Virus record (IMG/VR): IMGVR_UViG_3300006802_000375
Coordinates: 1 to 29,299 of that record
From: a virus
DNA: 29,299 nt
Reading direction: 5' to 3' (one strand)
Each line of letters opens with the position of its first letter. The first letter of the stretch is position 1. The notes under the pieces were generated by a model. It saw nothing but the letters and a program-made list of their open reading frames with translations. It was not told where the DNA came from and ran no database searches. Positions 8,243 to 15,700 of the stretch are shown in pieces. Position numbers and translations under genes: made by a program.

Positions 8243-8698
8243 TTAAACACTAAGAGGAAGTCCTATGTACTCTAATGTTAAATTTTTCGTTGAAAAAATG
8301 TCAGTCAATGTCATTAGTAAATTTTTTATATGTGGGCGTACATCTACGGTATATCTTATCTTAGGTGGGTATATTTTAGCGTTGAACTGCCTATGACAAA
8401 TTGTCACATCATTTTGTTTAATATACACGTTAAAATACTCAGGTCCGTCAGTAATTGATGTTTCTAAAATGTCAGGATTAACCATGATTTCGTTAATATG
8501 TTCTAACATATAATCACACGTTTTTGTTTTAAGTTCATCTTGAACAATTTCGGAAAATCCACGAATAAATTCATATAGTTCTAAAGAGTTTTTTGCATTA
8601 GGATTAAATTCTCTAACATTAAAAAATCTCTGAACAATAATGTTTTCATTCACTTTCATTAAAAACTCCAATTTTGTTGCTTCTTGCTGCTCTTTCAT
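8243..8698 (-). CDS. Unknown 151-residue protein in the replication operon
   Basis: I do not recognise this protein. It is 151 residues, mixed alpha/beta by appearance, with no membrane segment. The middle part is rich in charged helices (about 30-75) and the second half has likely beta strands (YFNVYIKQND, IRYTVDVRP). It lies three bases after the RNase H stop and 29 bases before the helicase, so it is translated within the replication operon. That position would suit a helicase loader or accessory factor such as T4 gp59, but I see no sequence signature of gp59 or of primase, and make no functional claim. Confidence 0.85.
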   Translation of the reverse strand: MKEQQEATKLEFLMKVNENIIVQRFFNVREFNPNAKNSLELYEFIRGFSEIVQDELKTKTCDYMLEHINEIMVNPDILETSITDGPEYFNVYIKQNDVTICHRQFNAKIYPPKIRYTVDVRPHIKNLLMTLTDIFSTKNLTLEYIGLPLSV

Positions 8699-8701
8699 AA
8701 T

Positions 8702-9709
8702 TTATTTTGTTTGTTTAAATTTACGTTTTTCTTTTCTTGTTAATTTTAAAAATGGTGTTAAAAAGTATACCCAAGCATTGTCACCTTTTGGTAGAAATTT
8801 AAAAAATCCATCATCCATCATCATTTTAATTAGATTTTTATATCCCCTACCGTCAGGGTCTAGACTTTCACGGTAATAAAGTTCAACTAATTCTTTCGCA
8901 TCTTCAGTAATTAAAGGGTTTGACAAATCAACAATCTTTTCATTGATTGTAAAAAATTCTTCACCAAATATACCACTTTTTGTTTTACCACTTAATAAAT
9001 TTTGTAATATTTTGTTTTCTCTATCTTCTTTTAAAAGGTCTTCCGCCTTTGTTAAAATATCGGTAATAGTTACCTTTTGGTCAAGTATTTCAGGAAATAA
9101 TTTAATTAATGTTTTTTCACCTAAAAAATAAATACCGTCAATATTATCAGACTTGTCACCCATTAACACTTTACATGTTTTAACATTATCGTGAGGCACT
9201 TCAATATCATGCAACTTTATAATATCACCATTTTTGTAAAACTTTTTACTATTTGGTGAATATATGGTTACTTTATCTGAAATTAGTTGGGTTAAATCTT
9301 TATCACCTGAAAAGATTGTTTTGTGTTCGTTTTCTGAAATTTGGCAGTAATACGCGATTAGGTCATCAGCCTCATTATTATCCACTAATACTTGTCTTAC
9401 GAACATTTCTTCAAGGTATTGTTTAATCCTTTCTTTTTGTTCGTTAAATGAGTCTTGTTTAAACTCATTCATGTCATTTCTACGATGTTCTTTATATTGA
9501 GGATAAATAATTTTACGGGATGATGAGTTACTATCACCATCCCAAAAAACTACCACTTTGTCGAAGTTATATTCATCAATAAACTTTCTTATAGTGTTAA
9601 GGAAGTGCCATACACCCCCAACGTGTTTTCCATTGTGGTAAAAGTCTTTAACCCCATGAAACCCAATCTTAAATAAATTGTTACCGTCAACAATTAATGT
9701 TTTAATCAC
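8702..9709 (-). CDS. rnh: RNase H / 5'-3' exonuclease (FEN family)
   Basis: The 335-residue protein is a flap-endonuclease-family nuclease like T4 RNase H (305 residues), which removes RNA primers and nearby DNA from lagging-strand fragments. The acidic metal-binding residues are visible: D8 in VDGNN, D57/D59 in FWDGD, E113/D115/D116 in EADDLIA, D136/D138 in SGDKDL and D185/D188 in GDKSDN, followed by the helix-hairpin-helix region. A basic YKEHRR (72-77) matches the helical arch. Translation most likely starts at GTG 9709, which places D8 at its normal distance from the N-terminus. It follows uvsX by 23 bases. The C-terminus is very basic (RKEKRKFKQTK), consistent with DNA contact. Confidence 0.94.
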   Translation of the reverse strand: MIKTLIVDGNNLFKIGFHGVKDFYHNGKHVGGVWHFLNTIRKFIDEYNFDKVVVFWDGDSNSSSRKIIYPQYKEHRRNDMNEFKQDSFNEQKERIKQYLEEMFVRQVLVDNNEADDLIAYYCQISENEHKTIFSGDKDLTQLISDKVTIYSPNSKKFYKNGDIIKLHDIEVPHDNVKTCKVLMGDKSDNIDGIYFLGEKTLIKLFPEILDQKVTITDILTKAEDLLKEDRENKILQNLLSGKTKSGIFGEEFFTINEKIVDLSNPLITEDAKELVELYYRESLDPDGRGYKNLIKMMMDDGFFKFLPKGDNAWVYFLTPFLKLTRKEKRKFKQTK

Positions 9710-9732
9710 TATAGTTTATCTAATGGTTACAC

Positions 9733-10734
9733 TTACTCTTTTTCTTCCTTCAATTCAAAATCAGCGGAAACAACACCTAATATGTCTTTCCAATACTCAG
9801 CGTATTCTTTTTTGTAAGCCTCAATAGATGCCTTTTCTTCTGAAGTCTCTTTACCCGCAATAAATCCATGAGGTGTTACAATGATTTTACCATCTTCATA
9901 CCCAAGACCATTAATGTGGTTTTTTAATACAGAAACTTTTGTTCTTGATGCAAACTTAACAGTTCTCTTGTCTTTGGTTGCGGTAATCTTAGTTGTACCA
10001 GCACCTTTTTGGTTTCCAAATAGGAATACCAATGATGAGTTTAACCAAATAGCTTCACCACCTTTAGCTTTGATTTTTGGTTGACCAAAAGGATTATCAG
10101 GTAATTCAACCCAAGGTTGATTCACAATAATTAACGTGTTTTCGTATTTAGAATCCGCCTTACGAGAACCCGAAATTCGTTGATTGATTCCCATACCAAT
10201 CTTATCCGCTAAAACAGATGCGTTGTGTTGTTTACCACCTTTACCCTCATAAGTCATTTTACAAGGAACAGAACCAACTGAATCCCACATAAAACATAAA
10301 CTATAATCTAACTCACCTTTTTCTTGAGCATCTAATAGTTCGTTAATGTAATCTGTGATTTGTTCAATGTAGTCAAAGTTATTATTAAATATATAAAATC
10401 CGTCCCAATCAACTTCACCTGTTTCCTCATCAACCACTTCCTCACATTCAAAACCCATAAGTTTTGCGTGCTCAAAAGACCATTTTTGTTCCGTGATGAT
10501 AAAGACAGGTAAAATACCTTTTTTCTGTGCATCCACAGCTGTTTTAACCAACGCTGTTGTCTTACCAGTGTCTGAGTGTCCTAAGAACATATTCAAATGT
10601 CCGATAGCAGGTCCAGGTAAACCAACGGCATCCAAAAACTCCACACCCAGGTCAAAGAAACGTTGGGGTTTGTATTTTGCTGAAGTAGAAAACTTCTTCT
10701 TCAACGAACTGAAATCATTTTTTTTAATTGCCAT
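9733..10734 (-). CDS. uvsX: RecA-like recombinase, UvsX-like
   Basis: The 333-residue protein is a RecA/UvsX-family strand-exchange ATPase for recombination, repair and recombination-dependent replication. Walker A is GHSDTGKTT (52-60). TEQ at 81-83 holds the catalytic glutamate position, and Walker B ends at D151 in CFMWDSVGS. The N-terminal segment with RFFDLG and the FLDAVGLPG turn resembles T4 UvsX rather than bacterial RecA. The C-terminus is acidic (KEEKE). It starts at ATG 10734, directly after a CATAGACAT sequence that repeats in the upstream hairpin, without a Shine-Dalgarno motif. It follows the gp32-like gene, as expected for partner proteins. Confidence 0.94.
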   Translation of the reverse strand: MAIKKNDFSSLKKKFSTSAKYKPQRFFDLGVEFLDAVGLPGPAIGHLNMFLGHSDTGKTTALVKTAVDAQKKGILPVFIITEQKWSFEHAKLMGFECEEVVDEETGEVDWDGFYIFNNNFDYIEQITDYINELLDAQEKGELDYSLCFMWDSVGSVPCKMTYEGKGGKQHNASVLADKIGMGINQRISGSRKADSKYENTLIIVNQPWVELPDNPFGQPKIKAKGGEAIWLNSSLVFLFGNQKGAGTTKITATKDKRTVKFASRTKVSVLKNHINGLGYEDGKIIVTPHGFIAGKETSEEKASIEAYKKEYAEYWKDILGVVSADFELKEEKE

Positions 10735-10809
10735 ATGTCTATGTTGTTGTTATTTTTTTACTTAAAAAGAAAGAGCATAGACACTATGTCTATGTAAGTG
10801 TCTATGCTC
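10735..10809 (-). promoter_or_regulatory. Repeated CATAGACA elements between gp32 and uvsX
   Basis: Gene-sense CATAGACA occurs in the hairpin's first arm (10799-10806), its loop (10787-10794) and touching the uvsX ATG (10736-10743). The second arm (10776-10783) carries the complement and could pair with any of the three. Confidence 0.5.
10762..10809 (-). terminator. Terminator / attenuator after the gp32-like gene
   Basis: A perfect 13-bp stem (10797-10809 with 10773-10785) closes an 11-base loop and is followed on the minus strand by TTTCTTTTTAAG. It begins 13 bases after the gp32 stop. As no clear promoter lies before uvsX, it probably allows partial read-through. Confidence 0.85.
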
Positions 10810-10821
10810 AAATTGTTTTGA

Positions 10822-11667
10822 TTAGAATGGCATATCGTTATCAGGTGAATCATTCGCCTGTGGGTCAGAGTATGAATCGTCACCACCTAAAACCATTTCA
10901 CTTTGACTTGAGTCTCCGTAAACATATCCACCTTTTTCAGAATCCCAACGTGGAGTCTCCCCACGAGCAATCGCCTCAAGATATTCAACAGGTTTTTTAG
11001 AATACACATCTTCCCAAGTCAACTCGTCGTTAATCCAAGAAGCCGCAACTTCCTTATCCGTATGAACAGGTGTTGGGTCATCATACATTACTGTCTGAAT
11101 GACGGTATAGGTCGCTCCTTTTGGGGTTTTTGCTTTAGTTAACTCAAGGATAATGTCACGACCATTTTCAGGGTCTGTAATATCACCTTTAGCTCTCCAA
11201 ATTGGAATGATTTTGTCAAGAATACCTTCGTTCTTGTAGTTGTGTTTGAAACGCCAGAATTTTACACCTTCATCTTCAGCGTCTCGGTCAATAACTTTAA
11301 CGATGTAAAATTTACGAGAAAGGTATTGCTTAGCAAGTTCTTTGTCAGAATCTTTACCTGTTGAACGTAGTTCTTCATAAACCTCGTTCAATGGTGAACG
11401 CTCGTTGTCGTTCTTTCCTGGGTCATAAAACTTTTGCCATTTACCATCCACTTGAATCTCGTGGTACCAAACTTCTTTGAATGGTGAAGAACCATCTGTT
11501 GTTGGTAAAATTCTAAGTCTTCTTTGACCTTGTTTTTCGGTATCTTTAAGGATTGCCGCAAAATACTTTTTCATCCTGTCTTCTTGAGACATTTTAGCAG
11601 AGGATGAACTGCTTTGTGTCGCCTTTTCGTACTGTGCAAGTACCGCATCTAATGAATTTGTCGCCAT
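10822..11667 (-). CDS. 32: Single-stranded DNA-binding protein, gp32-like, without zinc finger
   Basis: This 281-residue protein resembles T4 gp32 (301 residues), which coats ssDNA at the fork and loads UvsX and helicase. An N-terminal Ser-rich arm is followed by an OB-fold-like core with RRLRILPTTDG (49-59, compare IRFLPS in gp32), WYHEIQVDGKW (67-77), and an FWRFKHNY strand (137-144). The tail is strongly acidic and ends in DMPF, like the partner-binding tips of bacterial SSBs. T4 gp32 binds zinc through one His and three Cys; this protein contains no cysteine at all, and the region between KWQKF and KFYIVKV is replaced by a charged helical stretch. It has its own promoter and terminator, which fits high expression. 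Assignment rests on these motifs and on its neighbour uvsX. Confidence 0.85.
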   Translation of the reverse strand: MATNSLDAVLAQYEKATQSSSSSAKMSQEDRMKKYFAAILKDTEKQGQRRLRILPTTDGSSPFKEVWYHEIQVDGKWQKFYDPGKNDNERSPLNEVYEELRSTGKDSDKELAKQYLSRKFYIVKVIDRDAEDEGVKFWRFKHNYKNEGILDKIIPIWRAKGDITDPENGRDIILELTKAKTPKGATYTVIQTVMYDDPTPVHTDKEVAASWINDELTWEDVYSKKPVEYLEAIARGETPRWDSEKGGYVYGDSSQSEMVLGGDDSYSDPQANDSPDNDMPF

Positions 11668-11693
11668 AATATAAAATTTAATTTGTTTACTAA

Positions 11694-11722
11694 AATATAA
11701 GTGTGATTTGTGTGTTTGTCAA
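11694..11722 (-). promoter_or_regulatory. Promoter for the gp32-like gene
   Basis: On the minus strand TTGACA (11717-11722) and TATATT (11694-11699) are separated by exactly 17 bases. The downstream box reads TATATTTT, one base from the Bacteroidetes TAnnTTTG box. It lies 27 bases before the ATG at 11667, after a terminator. Confidence 0.75.
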
Positions 11723-11732
11723 CCAACATAAA

Positions 11733-11755
11733 ACAAAAAACGGTCCGAAGACCGT
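11733..11755 (-). terminator. Terminator with UUCG tetraloop after the 229-residue gene
   Basis: A perfect 6-bp stem (11750-11755 with 11740-11745) closes a TTCG loop in gene sense and is followed by TTTTTTGTTTT. It ends the long tail/baseplate unit. The plus strand also has T residues after the stem, so it may act both ways. Confidence 0.88.
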
Positions 11756-11764
11756 CTTTTTTTA

Positions 11765-12454
11765 TTATCGTATTTGATTGAATGGTGTCTCGTCTTCGTC
11801 ACCAAAACTTCTAAAAGATTTTTTTATATCAGCATTTGAATAATCTTCAACTTCGTCTTGTGTTAAAATATATTCATCTCTACCTGTCTTTTCAAAATCT
11901 TCTTGTTTGTCTTCAAAGAAATCACTCAATTTTTGGTTAAAAGGTCCTGAATCTATAGTTCTTAATTCTAATTTTTCTTGAGCCGATTTTGGTCTCATTT
12001 TCTCAACCTTCATTTCTAAATCATTTAACTTAGTCATAATACTATCCATTTCACCAAGTTTTGATTCTAAATCGGTCAAATGTTTGAATAAGTTATCAAA
12101 ATATTCTTCTTGTTTTTCTTCAACATTTTTTTGAGAATTAACTAAATCAGTAATATCTATTTCTTTAGTTTTTTCTTTCTCATCACCAACCTTTTCAACG
12201 TCGGGGTCTGTCTCAACATCAACTGTTTGTGGTTCATCACCTGTTGGTGGTGTAGGAGTACCCGCATCGGGTGGTGGAACCGCTTCAGCATCAGGTAGTG
12301 GTGCCCCAACTTCACCAGCGGGTGGTGGGACTGCTCCTGCATCAGGTGGTGGCGGTAATTCAGCTTCTTGTTCAAGAATATAATTATTTATTGATTTATA
12401 TCTTGAAATTTCATTTAATATTTTTTCATCTATTTTTTTCATGATATTAACCAT
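11765..12454 (-). CDS. Unknown 229-residue protein with Pro-rich repeats and coiled coil
   Basis: I do not recognise a family. A short basic N-terminus (to about residue 30) is followed by a low-complexity linker of PPPDAG/PPPAGE-type repeats (about 33-75), an acidic stretch, a likely coiled coil (about 100-155: FKHLTDLESKL, MTKLNDLEMKV) and an acidic C-terminal tail. It is strongly acidic overall and has no membrane segment. The ATG at 12454 overlaps the previous gene's end by 8 bases; a second ATG (M5, 12442) would avoid most of that. It is the last gene of the tail/baseplate unit, just before a terminator. A structural, scaffolding or chaperone-like role would fit the architecture but is not shown. 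Confidence 0.8.
   Translation of the reverse strand: MVNIMKKIDEKILNEISRYKSINNYILEQEAELPPPPDAGAVPPPAGEVGAPLPDAEAVPPPDAGTPTPPTGDEPQTVDVETDPDVEKVGDEKEKTKEIDITDLVNSQKNVEEKQEEYFDNLFKHLTDLESKLGEMDSIMTKLNDLEMKVEKMRPKSAQEKLELRTIDSGPFNQKLSDFFEDKQEDFEKTGRDEYILTQDEVEDYSNADIKKSFRSFGDEDETPFNQIR
12240..12358. repeat. Degenerate Pro-Asp-Ala-Gly coding repeats
   Basis: Imperfect repeats built on GCATCNGGTGGTGG-like units encode the PPPDAG linker of the 229-residue protein. They are more GC-rich than the surroundings and prone to length change. Confidence 0.7.
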
Positions 12455-12671
12455 TTAATAATTGTTTAACACCCGTTAGTGTTTCAACTTGTATTTTTTT
12501 ATTTTTATTAATGGTGTTGTCAACTCTTTCGATTAATCCGTCTCTCATTCTAACAGTATAACAATCACCAGTATCCAAATCACATACTTGTTTAGTTCCG
12601 TCGCCTAAATCCTTTTCAGTGTGTCTGGTATTTTTTCCTAAGTAATTATCTAAAATTAATTTAACGCTCAT
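12447..12671 (-). CDS. Unknown 74-residue protein
   Basis: A small charged protein with no family I recognise. The middle shows short beta-like strands (TKQVCDLDTGDCYTVRM) with two cysteines eight residues apart (C29 and C37), and the C-terminal part is basic. The ATG at 12671 follows a TATTTATA motif by 14 bases, and the stop overlaps the start of the 229-residue gene by 8 bases, so the two are probably co-translated. Short but supported by gene order, tight packing and full use of the space. Confidence 0.72.
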   Translation of the reverse strand: MSVKLILDNYLGKNTRHTEKDLGDGTKQVCDLDTGDCYTVRMRDGLIERVDNTINKNKKIQVETLTGVKQLLNG

Positions 12672-12685
12672 AATTTTGTTTTCTA

Positions 12686-12693
12686 TATAAATA
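12686..12693 (-). promoter_or_regulatory. Intergenic TATTTATA motif before the 74-residue gene
   Basis: An exact TATTTATA in gene sense within GTGATATTTATA, the same 12 bases as before the tail tube gene. It ends 14 bases before the ATG. Possible promoter or leader element. Confidence 0.4.
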
Positions 12694-12713
12694 TCACAGT
12701 TTAAAATAAAAAT

Positions 12714-15700
12714 TTATTGTATTTGTGTTTGTTCATATAATTTTAAAGCTTTTTCAACACTAGATTCAATATTTGCTTTCTGAATTGGGTCGAACTTATC
12801 ATAAACACCTAATCTTTGTACTGATGTATCATTATTAATTATTAAAAATTTAGTAATACTTTCTTTTGTCAATTCAACGGTACTCATTCTATCTTTCCAC
12901 CTATCCCTTAAAAAAGAAATACTGTTTTCAGGACTTTCAAATATCACATATGGAACATTAAAGGATGAACAGTAGTATTGTTTACTAAAATATTTACTAC
13001 TTCCCCAACTACTGCTTTGCGTATTTTTAGAAATAGATATTCCACCAAAATTATTACCAACAGTTTTAAGACCCGTTCCATTATCATCAGTTTGTAGATA
13101 AACCGCACAAAAAATGACTTTTCTCAATTTTACATCGGTGGTAAGTGATGTAATGATTGATTTCATTTCTTTATACGTTTTTATTGTTTGGCCAGGATTA
13201 TTTATGGCCACATAATTATTATACGCATCTAATAAATTACCACTACAAACTTCAGTTATCGCATTATTATTTGTTGTTGAATTTTTATTTATTAACTGAT
13301 TGTTAACCCCATCTGTTTGGTTTATAACATTTGAATTAGGGTTACTATTTTTTTGTGAGGTTTCTCTCTGTTTCTTTAGTGATGTGGTTATTTTTTCAAC
13401 CGAACCTTTTAAATTTTTCCTTAAATTTTGTAAATAATTATCTAATTTAGGTAAAGATGCCACAGGTTGTCTAATACCTTCTACAATTGTTTCAAAATTA
13501 CCAGGTGATATTGTGTGGTTAACATTGGTTATCATGTACGGCCCGTTAAACATTGGGACGTACCTTAAGTTAAAGTACATAGTTGGTTGTATCATAGCGT
13601 TACCCATCATAGAGACAGTACATCTATAACTTCTATTTTTATATAAATTATACAATGAAACATTTTGCGTTGATGACCCTCTATTACCAGCTTGATTTGC
13701 CATCTGATTTAACACTTCCAAAGATTCTGCGGTTGCCTTTCCCGCGTCTTGTGACACTTGAAATCCGTAGAATATTGATTGGTTCTGAGGTCCGATATCA
13801 ACACTAAATCCAACAACTTTATTTGATTTATCCCAATCGTTTTTGTTTGCTAAATCTTCAACCAATGGATTATCACTAGCCCTTCTTAATTCAAATGCAT
13901 CATTTCTATATCTAAAATCAACATTATTTTTTAAATCTAATTGTTCACTAGGTTTTCCCGCAAAGAAACAAACCATTTTAGCGGATGAGTTTCTATAGTC
14001 AACATTTAAAAATGTACCAAAAAGAGTATTAGCGAATTCTAACGTACCATCAGCTCTAGGTACGGGATTCTTAATCGCATCTTGTACATTATAAAAATTA
14101 ACATAAGATGGTATATTCATAACAACAAAGTTATTTTCTACAAGTATTGTTTGAACAAAAGTGAACATACTTGTTTTTGTGTTAATATTAGTTAACCTGT
14201 TTTTTAAACCTTCAATATCAACAATAACTTTATCACCAATATTTCTACTCGCTCTATCTAACAATAAAACATCTTCAAATAATGTTTTAGTTTTAAAATC
14301 ATTACCTGAAATCCATTTATCATTTAACGCTTTAAATGATTCCCAAAGTTCAACTTTAGTTTGTACTCCATCAGGTAATTTTGAATTTATTTTACCACCG
14401 ACAGCGTTACCAACATCAGGTAATTGGTTTCTAACTTTATCAAGTAAACTAGTTAGTATTCTATTTTTTAAATCTAAAGTAGATTGTATATAGTCATCCA
14501 TTAAATTCAAAAACTTTGTTTTATTTAAAGTATTATCATTTAATTTTTGAGTTGCGTATATTTTAATTATTGGTGCAAAATTTACAATATTATCAACTGT
14601 AAATTCTACATTCATATCAATAAAGAAATCTGTAATATATGAACCGTTGTTGTCATAAATTAATTCAGGTATTTCAGAAAAACCAACATATGTTTCTAAA
14701 GCTCTCCACTCAGTCGGGTATTGTGATTTTGAAAATGCTAAAGTAGGTCCGTTTGTTGTTGGTAAGGCATTAGGTGAAGAAAGCTGGTACTGATTCCAAG
14801 TATATGGGTCGGTAATATTGTTATTTGAGAAAGTATAAAATAACCTTTTGTTAAATTGTGAAGGGTTACCAAATTTTACAATTAAAGTTTCGTTTGTTAT
14901 AAAATTTTTAAGCGTCTCATTTATTTTAGTGAATTGTTTTTTATGAGCGTCTTTTATTTGTACAGTACCAGTGTCACCAGTTATTTTATCAATTTTCATT
15001 AACTCAATCATAGTTAATTGAAAATTTTTGAATATTTTTGAAGTCTCGCTATCATTACCTGTTACATTTTCATAACTAAAATCATACTTTGATTTACTAA
15101 AATTTAAAAATTCGGTCTCAAATAAATCCAAAACCTCTTTTTCAAAAACCGAAAACATCTCACTAATTTCAGAATATTTATTTGAATCACCATTTAATGA
15201 AAAGTTTTCTTGTTGAGTTTGTCCTGATAAAATTTCTTTTATATACTCTAAAGGTGATGGTTTGATAACCTTTGAAGAATCAAAGTAACCATAATTTGGT
15301 GCCGACCAAAAAGCTCTAATCGAACCGTCATAAACTGACTGATTACCCAACACCTCAATTTTTAATTTATCTGTTGATTTATTAAAACATTCATTTTTTG
15401 TTTGATTAATTAATGAACCTTCTGACGGTATAATAAAACTTGTTGTGTTATCTTCAGAATTAATATAAACCGACCAAGGAAATATTCTCAAATCTCTATT
15501 TGGCGAATTTGGGTCAAAATTTTCTTCCTCACTAATTATTGCCTCATCAACATAATTTAAGGTAAAACCTGACGAATTTATTGCATTTTCAATATCAGTA
15601 CTTGTGTACCCTGCAAAAATTTCAAATCCTTGTAAAAACACATTAAAATCATTAATTGTTTTTGGATAAAAACCAACATTAATTGTATCTGACGTTTCTG

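Noticed and set aside
10332-10532. Minus-strand open frame of 66 codons
   Set aside because: Out-of-frame shadow inside uvsX, which has full family motifs in the other frame.
3431-10734. Introns or inteins in nrdA, nrdB, helicase or uvsX
   Set aside because: These are frequent phage intron and intein sites, but all conserved motifs are continuous here apart from the one-base shift in nrdA.
12157-12375. Minus-strand open frame of 72 codons with His/Leu-rich product
   Set aside because: Out-of-frame reading of the Pro-rich repeats in the 229-residue gene; the odd composition is a by-product of the repeat.
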